A stretch of DNA of 64,000 nt from an uncultured Alphaproteobacteria bacterium (GTDB lineage: Bacteria > Pseudomonadota > Alphaproteobacteria > Rs-D84), in contig CALXML010000005.1 in NCBI GenBank assembly GCA_944389465.1, positions 19,894 to 83,893 on the forward strand. Reading direction: 5' to 3'. Below, piece by piece: positions 53,001 to 62,761 of this stretch (positions are counted from its first letter, which is position 1; every line of letters starts with the position of its first letter). A program made the position numbers and the translations under genes. The notes under the pieces are model-generated. The model was given only the letters and a program-made list of their open reading frames with translations, was not told the origin of the DNA and made no database searches.

Positions 53001-54202
53001 ACCGCGAAGAGGAAACATCCATTATGGAACGTGGCTTTGCCGACCAGATTTTCCAAATCGCCGAAGGTATGGTTATTGACGCAGGTACGGGCAGTTTGAA
53101 ACCATTTATTGGCAAAAAACTGACACAGGAAGTGTTTGAAGGCATTAAACCTGCTGATGTAAAGAAACTGGTTGTCAAGGATAAAGAGGCACAGGCAAAG
53201 ATTGACGAACTGCGTGAACAGCACGTGGCAAAGTTAAAGGCACTGAATGAAAAGGCAGATGCTGAAATTGCCAAGGCCACCGAAACAAATTCTTTGGGTG
53301 CCGGTGTATTAAAGACTGTCAAGGTTTATATCGCACACAAAATGAAATTACAGCCCGGTGATAAAATGGCCGGCCGTCACGGTAACAAGGGTATTGTATC
53401 CAAGGTTGTCCCAATAGAAGATATGCCATATATGGAAGATGGGACCCCAGTTGATTTGGTGTTAAATCCATTGGGTGTGCCGTCCCGTATGAATTTGGGA
53501 CAGATTTTGGAAACGCACCTTGGGATGGCGGCGCGTACATTGGGCCAGCAAATTGGTGCTGTGTTGGACGAAGTAAAACAAAAGCGTGCTGTGACGGACG
53601 ATTTGCGCGGCATTATGGGCAAAATTTATGGCAAGGAAACTGCTGAAAAACTGGATAAAATGACAGATACAGACGTCCGTGCCGAAGCAGCCCTGTTGCG
53701 TGACGGTGTCCCAATGGCAACACCAACATTTGACGGTGCAACATCAGAAGACATCAGACGTATGTTGAAATTGGCTAAATTACCTGAAACTGGTCAATTC
53801 ACATTGTATGATGGTATGACGGGTGAAAAATTTGCACGTCCGGTAACCGTTGGTGTTATGTACATGCTGAAACTGCATCACTTGGTTGATGAAAAGATTC
53901 ACGCACGTTCAACCGGTAATTATTCTTTGGTAACACAACAGCCATTGTCTGGCAAGGCCCACATGGGTGGTCAGCGTTTGGGTGAAATGGAGGTTTGGGC
54001 ACTGGAAGCACACGGTGCTGCACACCTGCTGCGCGAAATGTTGACTGTAAAGTCAGACGATATTGTCGGACGTACCAAAATGTACGAAGCAATTATTTCC
54101 GGCAGCAATGATTTCCAGACCGGCACGCCAGAGGCATTTAACGTATTTATGCGTGAATTGCGCGGTTTGGGTTTGGCGTTGACACCAAAGAAAGTAGATT
54201 AA
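50063..54202 (+). CDS. rpoB: RNA polymerase beta subunit
   Basis: 1379 residues from ATG 50063 (AAGGA site; an in-frame TTG at 50054 is less likely). Seen: N-terminal [20 protein letters not shown], rifampicin-region [20 protein letters not shown] (Asn replaces the common Gln/Asp-Gln pattern 'MDQTNPL'), [22 protein letters not shown], and C-terminal [17 protein letters not shown]. Binding-site residues for rifampicin deserve note: the canonical FMDQNNPLSE reads [10 protein letters not shown]. Confidence 0.98.
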   Translation: [1379 protein letters not shown]

Positions 54203-54274
54203 AAGCATTAAATATCGGTTGCCAATAAATACGTTGGTAACCGATATGAACCCTTTTGAAAGGAGCAAAATATA

Positions 54275-57200
54275 ATGACCAATATGTTGCAAAAGATATT
54301 TGGACAAATTGAAACCAAAGAACAGTTTGACGCGTTGCGCATCACCATTGCGTCACCAGAAGAAATTCTGTCTTGGTCACATGGCGAAGTAAAAAAGCCT
54401 GAAACCATTAATTATCATTCTATGAAGCCAGAGCCCGAGGGACTGTTCTGTCAACAGATTTTTGGCCCTGTCAAGGATTACGAATGCGCATGCGGAAAAT
54501 ATAAAAGAATTAAATTCCGTGGTGTTGTTTGTGAACGTTGCGGGGTAGAGGTTGGCTCTTCATCCGTTCGTCGTGAACGTATGGGACACATTAAATTGGC
54601 AATGCCTGTTGCGCATACTTGGTTTTTGCGTGAAGGCAAAATTGCAACGTTGTTAAACAACCTGCCACAGAAGAAATTGGAACAGGTTATTTCATATGAT
54701 GCGTATATTGTTATTGAACCGGGGTTGACCAGTTTGAAACAATACGATGTCATCAGCGAAGATGAATATCAAAAGGCCGTGGAAGAATTTGGTGCGGATT
54801 CTTTCCGTGTTGGCATTGGTGCCGAAGGCATTCGCAGCATTATTGCTGATATGGATATGGGCGATGAACGCACACGTCTGCGTGCTGAATTGGCCGAAAC
54901 AAAATCTGATGCCAAGCGCAAGGGCTTAATCAAGCAATTAAAGTTAGTAGAGGCGTTTTTGGATTCTAAAACAGACCCTGCATGGATGTTGCCTGATGTT
55001 ATTCCGGTCATTCCACCAGATATGCGTCCATTGGTAACATTGGATGCGGGCCATGTTGCGGCATCTGACCTGAACGATTTGTATCGTCGTGTAATTATTC
55101 GTAACAATCGTTTGAAAAGATTTATTGAAATGCATGCGCCCGAAATCATTGTTCGTAATGAAAAGCGTATGTTACAAGAGGCCGTTGATTCATTATTTGA
55201 TAATGGACACAAGGCGCGCCCAATGATGTCACAGAACCGCCGCCCATTGAAATCTTTGTCTGATTCATTGCGCGGTAAATCTGGTCGTTTCCGTATGAAT
55301 TTGTTGGGTAAACGTGTGGATTATTCAGGGCGCAGTGTTATTGTGTCTGGACCATCACTGAAATTGCATCAGGTTGGATTGCCAAAAACAATGGCGTTGG
55401 AATTATTTAAACCATTCGTTTATGCGCGTTTAATGGCGGGTGATTATGCAAACACCATTAAAACAGCACGTAAAATGGTTGAAAATGGTGAAGATGTTGT
55501 TTGGGAAATTTTGGAACATGTTATTCATCAACATCCTGTTTTGTTAAACCGCCAGCCGACTTTGCACCGTTTGTCTATGTTGGCATTTGAACCGGTGTTA
55601 ATAGAGGGCAAGGCTATCCGTCTGCATCCATTGGTCTGCAAGGGATTCAATGCTGACTTTGACGGTGACCAGATGGCTGTGCATGTTCCTATTTCATTAG
55701 AGGCCCAGTTAGAAGCCCGCACATTAATGCTGTCATCCAATAACATTTTGTCACCTGCGAACGGCGAACCTATGATTGTGCCGTCCCAAGACATGGTGTT
55801 GGGTGTGTATTACATTTCGTTAATTAACGGCGAACACACGGATAAATCACCGCGCTTTGCCAATATGGACGAAGTAAAAATGGCGTTGGAAAACAAATCC
55901 ATCACGCTGCACACACCAATTGTTGCACGTATCAATGGCAAGATTTATAAAACAACCGCCGGCCGTATGATTTTGGGCCAGTTATTGCCTGAATCTGAAA
56001 ATATGCCATTTGATTTGGTGAACAAGGTTATGCCAGTTGGCGAAATCAAATCATTATTGGCAACAACATACGAACGTTGCGGGGACAAGGCAACAATTCT
56101 GTTGGCCGACGCATTAAAAGATACTGGTTTTGAACAGGCTGCCCGCAGTGGTATTTCAATTGGTTACGATGATATTGTTATTCCAGAAGAAAAGAAAAAC
56201 ATCATTGAACAAACTGAAAAAGCAGCCGAAGAAATTGAACAACAATATCAAAACGGTTTGTTATCCAGTGGTGAAAAACACAATAAGTTAATTGACTTGT
56301 GGCAGAATACAACCGATAAAATTGGTGATTTGGCGTATGCTGCATTGGGCAAGACGACGGGTGACCATTGGAATTCTGTTTTGATGATGGCGTTGTCTGG
56401 TGCGCGTGGTTCAAAACGTCAGATTCAGCAGGTTGCTGGTATGCGCGGTATGATGCAGAAGCCCGACGGTTCTATTATAGAAGTTCCGATTATTTCAAAC
56501 TTTAAAGAGGGTTTGACCATGGCGGAATACTTTACGTCCACCCACGGTGCGCGCAAGGGTATGTCCGACACGGCGTTAAAAACGGCTGACGCGGGTTACC
56601 TGACACGTCGTTTGGTTGAATTGTCACAAAATACCGTTATCACAGAACACGATTGTGGCACTGATGAATATATTACCGCAAAGCCTGTATATCAGGGCAG
56701 TACATTATCCGTGCCATTGGGTGATGTCGTTCTGGGGCGTACCGCGGCGCATGATATTATTCACCCAATTACCAAGGAAGTAATTGTTCCTGCCGGTGAA
56801 TTGGTGACCAAGGCTGCCGCCCGCAAAATTAATGAATCTGGTTTGCCATCTGTTGATGTGCGCAGTGTTTTAACATGCCACAGTGATGGTTTGTGTGCAA
56901 AATGTTATGGTATGGATTTGTCCCGTCAGGCACTGGTGCACGTTGGCGAAGCCGTTGGCGTTATCGCTGGCCAGTCCATTGGTGAACCGGGGACCCAGTT
57001 GACTTTGCGTACGTTCCACATTGGTGGTGTTGCATCTGGTGGTGCAGAAAGTCATTACATAGAGGTTCCAGTTGCCGGTACAATTAAACTGACCAACGTT
57101 GAAACAATTAAAAATTCAGCCGGTCGTGTGGTTGTATTATCACGTAATGGTGAATTGGCTGTTATTGATGCCAAGGGCGAAAAATTGTTCGCAACAAAAC

Positions 57201-58384
57201 TGCCGTATGCTGCAATGATGATTGTTAACGACGGTGATACTGTTGACAAGGGGGCCAAGGTTGCAGAATGGGACCCTTATTCCAATACAATCATTGCCGA
57301 AAAGGATGGTATCGTTCAATTCCAAGATTTGATTGAAAACGTATCTTATCAGGAAGAGGTTGATTCCACAACCGGTATCACTTCGCGCAAGGTTATTAAC
57401 TGGAAGGCAAATACCAAGAAAGCGTTAAACCCTGCAATTACATTGGTTGATGACAAGGGTCAGGTTATTTCATTGGGCGGTAAAAAAATCGCAGAATACC
57501 TGTTGCCTATGTATTCAATTTTGAATGTTGCAAATGGTGCAACGGTTGCGGCGGGTGATGTATTGGCGCGTATCCCTGTACAAACAAAACGTACGGGCGA
57601 TATTACCGGCGGTCTGCCACGCGTTAATGAATTGCTGGAAGTTCGTCGTCCGTCCAACCCTGCATTATTGGCTGAAATTGACGGTACAATTGAACTGGAA
57701 GATGCCAAGTCCAAGATTATTGTTCGCATTATGCCAGATGATGGTACTGCGCCTGTTGAATACGCCGTGCCAAAGGGTACAAACCTGTTGGTGCGCAGTG
57801 GTGATGTCGTTAAAAAGGCCGATAAATTGGTTGATGGCGACCCCGTTCCACAGGATATTTTACGTATCTTGGGCCAGAAAGCATTGGCAACATTTATGGT
57901 TGAACAAATTCAGCAGGTTTACCGTCTGCAGGGTGTGTCAATCAATGACAAGCATATTGAAATTCTGATACGCGAAATGACACGCCGCGTGGAAATCACA
58001 AATCCGGGTGACACAGGATTCTTGATGGGTCAGGTTGTTGACCGTGTTGATTTTGAAGAAGAAAACGCGCGTGTTGTGCACGATGGTGGTAAACCAGCCG
58101 AAGCATCACAGGTTCTGGTTGGCTTGACCCGTGCATCACTGACCAGTCGTTCATTTATATCAAACGCATCGTTCCAACAGACGACCAAGGTTCTGGTGGA
58201 CGCAGCAATCAGTGGTGCAACCGATAAATTGGTTGGTATCAATGAAAACTTGATTGTTGGCCGTTTGATACCGGTTGGTACGGGTGCATATGTGCGCCGT
58301 GTACGTGAAATTGCCCGTGAAGAGGAAAAGGCAGAAAAACTGGCACGTGATGGCAATGCCCAACAACAATTGTTGGATATTTAA
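54275..58384 (+). CDS. rpoC: RNA polymerase beta' subunit
   Basis: 1369 residues. Zinc ribbon CACGKYKRIKFRGVVCERCG near 70, catalytic NADFDGDQMAVH near 460, trigger-loop region MRGMMQKPDG..NFKEGLTMAEYF near 740, second zinc site C..CHSDGLCAKCYG near 870. AAGGAG site. 72 bases after rpoB. Confidence 0.98.
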   Translation: MTNMLQKIFGQIETKEQFDALRITIASPEEILSWSHGEVKKPETINYHSMKPEPEGLFCQQIFGPVKDYECACGKYKRIKFRGVVCERCGVEVGSSSVRRERMGHIKLAMPVAHTWFLREGKIATLLNNLPQKKLEQVISYDAYIVIEPGLTSLKQYDVISEDEYQKAVEEFGADSFRVGIGAEGIRSIIADMDMGDERTRLRAELAETKSDAKRKGLIKQLKLVEAFLDSKTDPAWMLPDVIPVIPPDMRPLVTLDAGHVAASDLNDLYRRVIIRNNRLKRFIEMHAPEIIVRNEKRMLQEAVDSLFDNGHKARPMMSQNRRPLKSLSDSLRGKSGRFRMNLLGKRVDYSGRSVIVSGPSLKLHQVGLPKTMALELFKPFVYARLMAGDYANTIKTARKMVENGEDVVWEILEHVIHQHPVLLNRQPTLHRLSMLAFEPVLIEGKAIRLHPLVCKGFNADFDGDQMAVHVPISLEAQLEARTLMLSSNNILSPANGEPMIVPSQDMVLGVYYISLINGEHTDKSPRFANMDEVKMALENKSITLHTPIVARINGKIYKTTAGRMILGQLLPESENMPFDLVNKVMPVGEIKSLLATTYERCGDKATILLADALKDTGFEQAARSGISIGYDDIVIPEEKKNIIEQTEKAAEEIEQQYQNGLLSSGEKHNKLIDLWQNTTDKIGDLAYAALGKTTGDHWNSVLMMALSGARGSKRQIQQVAGMRGMMQKPDGSIIEVPIISNFKEGLTMAEYFTSTHGARKGMSDTALKTADAGYLTRRLVELSQNTVITEHDCGTDEYITAKPVYQGSTLSVPLGDVVLGRTAAHDIIHPITKEVIVPAGELVTKAAARKINESGLPSVDVRSVLTCHSDGLCAKCYGMDLSRQALVHVGEAVGVIAGQSIGEPGTQLTLRTFHIGGVASGGAESHYIEVPVAGTIKLTNVETIKNSAGRVVVLSRNGELAVIDAKGEKLFATKLPYAAMMIVNDGDTVDKGAKVAEWDPYSNTIIAEKDGIVQFQDLIENVSYQEEVDSTTGITSRKVINWKANTKKALNPAITLVDDKGQVISLGGKKIAEYLLPMYSILNVANGATVAAGDVLARIPVQTKRTGDITGGLPRVNELLEVRRPSNPALLAEIDGTIELEDAKSKIIVRIMPDDGTAPVEYAVPKGTNLLVRSGDVVKKADKLVDGDPVPQDILRILGQKALATFMVEQIQQVYRLQGVSINDKHIEILIREMTRRVEITNPGDTGFLMGQVVDRVDFEEENARVVHDGGKPAEASQVLVGLTRASLTSRSFISNASFQQTTKVLVDAAISGATDKLVGINENLIVGRLIPVGTGAYVRRVREIAREEEKAEKLARDGNAQQQLLDI

Positions 58385-58403
58385 TCCGTGTCTGTCAATC
58401 ACA

Positions 58404-58439
58404 GCCCAGTTGTTATTGCGGTAACAACTGGGCAATTTT
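58404..58439 (+). terminator. rpoC terminator
   Basis: Perfect GCCCAGTTGTTA/TAACAACTGGGC stem with a 6-base loop and AATTTT. Confidence 0.85.
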
Positions 58440-58467
58440 GACGAATATGGGGAAAATAAAGTTTTTC

Positions 58468-58495
58468 TTGCAAATGCGCCAGATTTTAATAAAAT
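58468..58495 (+). promoter_or_regulatory. rpmF-plsX promoter
   Basis: TTGCAA, 16-base spacer, TAAAAT at 58490-58495; rpmF begins 28 bases later. Confidence 0.6.
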
Positions 58496-58523
58496 ACGTA
58501 ACTGTAAATAAAAGGATAATAAA

Positions 58524-58673
58524 ATGGCAACGCCAAAAAGTAAAACAAGTAAAGCACGTTCAGCCCAGCGTCGTTCACATGATGCATTGTCTGTAATGCC
58601 ATGCAGTGTGTGCAAAACCTGTGGTGAAAAAAAACGCCCACATCACGTATGTCCGGCGTGTGGTGCAAAATAA
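58524..58673 (+). CDS. rpmF: Ribosomal protein L32
   Basis: 49 residues: MATPKSKTSKARSAQRRSHD, then CSVCKTCGEKKRPHHVCPAC, giving a C-x2-C...C-x2-C zinc ribbon. AAAGGA site. rpmF-plsX is a conserved pair coupling ribosome and lipid genes. Confidence 0.97.
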   Translation: MATPKSKTSKARSAQRRSHDALSVMPCSVCKTCGEKKRPHHVCPACGAK

Positions 58674-58749
58674 TAAAACCAAAGATATAAAGGCAGAACA
58701 TGGCGCGTGATGAATGTAATGTGCCGTTCTGCTTTTTTAATATGATATT

Positions 58750-59814
58750 ATGACAGCAGAAAAGAAAATCATAGCAATTGACGCAATGGGTGGGGACAAG
58801 GGCCCCAATGCGGTATTGGGTGGAATGAACCAGTTCCTGTACCAAAATGGCGAGGACAAGGTATTTTTCCGCCTGTTTGGTCAAACAAAAAAATTAAACC
58901 CGTTGTTGGCTAAATATCCACGTGTCGCCAGAAATTGCGAGGTTATAGATTCCCCCAATGTAATCAAGGGCACGGATAAAGTGCGCGACGTAATTCGTCA
59001 TGCACAGGATACATCCATGTATATGGCAATCAAGGACGTACGCGAGGGTAATTCTGCTGCGGTTGTCAGTGCCGGTAACACAGGGATTTTAATGTCTTTA
59101 TCAAAATTGGCATTAAAAACAGTTGATGGAATTTCACGGCCTGCAATTACAACAATGTTGCCATCTGGGGGTGGTGATTCACGTGTGGTTGTGTTGGATT
59201 TGGGGGCAAATGTTCAATGCGACGAACGTGATTTATTTGATTTTTCCATCCTTGGCAGTGTTTATGCCGAAGTTATCGGTCATATGTCCAGTCCAAAGGT
59301 TGGGGTTCTGAATATCGGTTCCGAAGAAACCAAGGGCAACGAAGTTCTGCAAAAATTGAACAAGGTATTAACCGAACACAGGGATGAATTACCATACGAA
59401 TACATCGGATTCGTAGAGGGTAATGATATCGGTGGCGGTAATGTTCAGGTTGTTGTAACAGACGGCTTTACCGGTAATATCGTTTTAAAAACCGTAGAGG
59501 GCACTGCAAAATTAATCAAACGTGTTTTGGTGGACAATCTGAAAAAATCAGTATTGGCGATTATCGGGGCGTTTTTCTTGGTGCATGTGTTTAAACGGTT
59601 AAAGAATAAAATTGACCCGCGTTCTTATGCTGGGGCGACATTCTTGGGACTAAAGGGTTTTGCCGTAAAAACGCACGGTAACAGTGATGCGCTGGCGTTC
59701 GCTAATTCTATTAAGTATGCGGCTGATTTGACGCGTGCTAATTTGAATGATGTTATTGCGGCGCGTGCGGCGGCGGCATCAAAAATTCGTGATGAAATTG
59801 TAAATCAAGAATAA
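58750..59814 (+). CDS. plsX: Phosphate acyltransferase PlsX
   Basis: 354 residues. Makes acyl-phosphate from acyl-ACP for phospholipid synthesis. Seen: IAIDAMGGDKGPNAVLGGM, AVVSAGNTGILMSLSKL, LLGLGANV-like VLDLGANVQCDERDLFDF, GFVEGNDIGGGNVQVVVTDGF split here for length, and YAGATFLGLKG. The usual next gene fabH is absent; a terminator follows. Confidence 0.96.
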   Translation: MTAEKKIIAIDAMGGDKGPNAVLGGMNQFLYQNGEDKVFFRLFGQTKKLNPLLAKYPRVARNCEVIDSPNVIKGTDKVRDVIRHAQDTSMYMAIKDVREGNSAAVVSAGNTGILMSLSKLALKTVDGISRPAITTMLPSGGGDSRVVVLDLGANVQCDERDLFDFSILGSVYAEVIGHMSSPKVGVLNIGSEETKGNEVLQKLNKVLTEHRDELPYEYIGFVEGNDIGGGNVQVVVTDGFTGNIVLKTVEGTAKLIKRVLVDNLKKSVLAIIGAFFLVHVFKRLKNKIDPRSYAGATFLGLKGFAVKTHGNSDALAFANSIKYAADLTRANLNDVIAARAAAASKIRDEIVNQE

Positions 59815-59835
59815 AAATATCTTCAGAATAAAATT

Positions 59836-59858
59836 ACCGCCGTTATGGCGGTTTTTTA
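59836..59858 (+). terminator. plsX terminator
   Basis: ACCGCC/GGCGGT hairpin with GTTAT loop and a run of six T. Confidence 0.88.
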
Positions 59859-59929
59859 TTGGGAATACGTACGTATTGATATAATTTACGTTTTTGCAAA
59901 CCCTGTTTATATAAAAATGGGGGCACAAT

Positions 59930-62638
59930 ATGTATTTAAAAACATCTGTATTAACAATTGTTGGAATTTGTATGACGACATCGGCATTTGCTGCGGATGC
60001 GCCAGATTTTAATACTTTTTACAGTTTATATAAAACGCCATCTGAACAAAATGATATAACTGTTACTGGTGATTTAACAGCGTTACGCTTATTAAGTGTT
60101 GCGGGTGGCAGTACTACAATAATTAATGGCGGTGGATTTGATTTTAACGGGTCTGGACTGAATGGATTTACCGTTTCAGATGGATATACGTTCAGTTTGG
60201 AAAACGGTGGCGCGTTTAATAATTCTGATTCTGTGACAATCAGTAAATCTTATCATAACTTTGTCAGTCCACAGGGCGCGGTTATTGCCAATCTGGGTGG
60301 TAATGTAACGGTAAATAATGTTGCGTTTGCAGAAAATTCATCCACATATGGTGGTGGCGTAATGTATCAGAATAATTCTGGCACAATAAATGTTTCAAAT
60401 TCTGTTTTTGATTCAAATCAGGCCACACGTGGTGATGGTGGGGTTTTATATAACGAATACGAAACAACAGCCACATTTAATAATGTTGTTTTTCAAAATA
60501 ATTCTGCGCGTGATAATGGTGGTGTTGCGTTTAATGATGGCACATTAAATATATCGGACAGTACGTTTATTGGTAATTCAGCATCCAGCGGGGCGGGGCT
60601 GTATAATTCAAACACAATGAATTTAAACCGCGTTAAATTTGTTGATAACAGCGGTACATCTGATGCCGGTGCAATTTATTCCACAGGGCAAATGAATTTA
60701 TCGTACGGCACATTTGAAAATAATACCGGTGAAACAGGTGGGGCAATTGGTAATTATGGAATTATTGGTGATACGTTATATGCGAATATATCAAATTCAC
60801 AATTTACCGGCAACAGTGCAACATATGGCGGCGCAATTTATAACTGGGACGATATTTACGTTATTGATACTATATTTGAAAACAACAAGGCCACAGATGG
60901 TGGTGGTGCAATATTTAATTTGTCAGAATTGTATTTAATCGCGGATAATACAGATGTTACATTTACTGGTAATACATCGGGCGATATATCAAACGCAATT
61001 CATTCCACTGGCACAATCAGTATGAATGCATTATCAGATAAATCAATAATTTTTAATGATGCGATAACTGGCACTGGTGAAATAATAATAAACAGGCCAT
61101 ACATTTACAATACGCAAAATGTTCCAACCGGTGGCACAATTGAATTAAATGCGGATATGGGCGGCTTTTCAGGTGATGTGACGGTATATAATGGCACGGT
61201 AAAATTATCTGATAATGGCGCAAAATTTTTTGATGCAGATAATTTGCATATGGTTGGTGGTACACTGGATGTGGGAACGGCAAATATTGCTGTGTCCAAT
61301 GCTGTATTTGATTCGGGTTCCGCATTACAAATAACGGTAAATAATGGGGACACATATGGTTCAATAACTGCAAACAGTTTTGATATATCAACAGGCGCAA
61401 ATTTAAGTGTTATTTTAAGTCCGTCTGCAATGGATGATACGAAATTATTGCGCGTTCAATTGCTGCGGGGGGATGCGCCTGTAAATGATACTTTTACCCC
61501 AACGATAAATAATAATATTTATATGTTTACACAAGCGGGAAATGGCTGGTATGAAATTGCCAAACAAAATGATTTTTATGACGTTATCAACGGGGCGGGT
61601 GGCACGCAAAATAATATAAGAACCGCGGCTGCGTGGCAAAATGAACCGGCGTTGCCAAATTCGTTGGAATATGATGTTTACGCAAAAATGGATGCTTTAT
61701 TGCAAACAGACGCATTGTCTTATATTCGGTCTTTAACAGCACTTGCGCCGTCACCCGCACCAATTATACAAATTTTGGGAACATCATATACATCCCGTTT
61801 TGCGTCATTAATATCAAATGACACGTCCACCAGAAATTATCTGGCAAATGGAAAATTGTGGTTTTCTGGATTTGGTGGTGGCGGTAATTTACAGGGCACA
61901 ACCCAATACGCTGATTTTGATATGTATGGCGCGGGTGCTGCTGTTGGTGGGGAATATACGCGTAATGCATTAACATTGGGCGCGGTTTATATGTATCAAT
62001 ATGACAGAATAAAAAGTTGGGCACGCACAATACATGCGCCAACACACGGTGGTGGGGTGTACGCAAATTATACACCGTTTAATATAGAATGGCGGAATGC
62101 GGCAACCGTATTTTATACCGACGCCACAGAAACGAAAAATGTGGCTGGCATCCAGATAGATAATGACCCGACTTTTTATACGTATGGCGCGTGGTCTGAT
62201 TTAGGATACAGATTTTCCACAATTAATTGGGATATCAAGCCCTTTGCCGGTGCAAAATATACATTAATACACCGCAATGAATCCACAGACGCCGTACATC
62301 AAACAATGTCAGATAATAATTTGCACTTTTTAACGGCATATGGCGCAGTATCCGTGACGCGAAATAATTGGGCTGTTGGTAATATTGATTTGATACCAGA
62401 AATTCAAATAGGCGCATCATACGATATTCGCACAGAATCAGATGGGGCATACGTATCTGTGAATGATACATCATATCGTATAATTGGCGAAACATTGCCA
62501 CGTTTTGCATTAAACACAGGCCTTAAATTGCGTGCCGTATTTAATCCAATAACAGAATTGGATGTTGGTATCAATGCAGATTTGCGTCAGGATTATACAA
62601 ATTACAACGTACATTTACGTGGCGTATTCAGGTTTTAA
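59930..62638 (+). CDS. Autotransporter with right-handed beta-helix passenger
   Basis: 902 residues. Signal peptide ends SAFA. Passenger (~45-560): repeating turns with Asn/Gly/Ser such as FDSNQATRGDGGVLYNEY, FQNNSARDNGGVAFND, FIGNSASSGAGLYNS and FENNTGETGGAIGNYG, a pectate-lyase-like or Pmp-type helix. The C-terminal ~290 residues form an autotransporter barrel (FSGFGGGGNLQGTTQYAD, GGEYTRNALTLGAVYMYQYD ... ending HLRGVFRF with terminal Phe). Type V secretion: the barrel exports the passenger to the cell surface, likely an adhesin. TATAAT at 59880 precedes it. Confidence 0.88.
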   Translation: MYLKTSVLTIVGICMTTSAFAADAPDFNTFYSLYKTPSEQNDITVTGDLTALRLLSVAGGSTTIINGGGFDFNGSGLNGFTVSDGYTFSLENGGAFNNSDSVTISKSYHNFVSPQGAVIANLGGNVTVNNVAFAENSSTYGGGVMYQNNSGTINVSNSVFDSNQATRGDGGVLYNEYETTATFNNVVFQNNSARDNGGVAFNDGTLNISDSTFIGNSASSGAGLYNSNTMNLNRVKFVDNSGTSDAGAIYSTGQMNLSYGTFENNTGETGGAIGNYGIIGDTLYANISNSQFTGNSATYGGAIYNWDDIYVIDTIFENNKATDGGGAIFNLSELYLIADNTDVTFTGNTSGDISNAIHSTGTISMNALSDKSIIFNDAITGTGEIIINRPYIYNTQNVPTGGTIELNADMGGFSGDVTVYNGTVKLSDNGAKFFDADNLHMVGGTLDVGTANIAVSNAVFDSGSALQITVNNGDTYGSITANSFDISTGANLSVILSPSAMDDTKLLRVQLLRGDAPVNDTFTPTINNNIYMFTQAGNGWYEIAKQNDFYDVINGAGGTQNNIRTAAAWQNEPALPNSLEYDVYAKMDALLQTDALSYIRSLTALAPSPAPIIQILGTSYTSRFASLISNDTSTRNYLANGKLWFSGFGGGGNLQGTTQYADFDMYGAGAAVGGEYTRNALTLGAVYMYQYDRIKSWARTIHAPTHGGGVYANYTPFNIEWRNAATVFYTDATETKNVAGIQIDNDPTFYTYGAWSDLGYRFSTINWDIKPFAGAKYTLIHRNESTDAVHQTMSDNNLHFLTAYGAVSVTRNNWAVGNIDLIPEIQIGASYDIRTESDGAYVSVNDTSYRIIGETLPRFALNTGLKLRAVFNPITELDVGINADLRQDYTNYNVHLRGVFRF

Positions 62639-62665
62639 TTTCAGCATATTATTTTTGTGAAAAAT

Positions 62666-62695
62666 AAATCGCCGGCAATTACTTGCCGGTGATTT
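62666..62695. terminator. Bidirectional terminator
   Basis: AAATCGCCGGCAA/TTGCCGGTGATTT hairpin with TTAC loop, after the autotransporter and before the convergent 62762 gene. Confidence 0.75.
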
Positions 62696-62761
62696 CTCCC
62701 CTCCTTCTGGTTTCCCAGAAACTGTTTTGAATGCCCAATGGACCGCGCGGGCGCGCAGATG

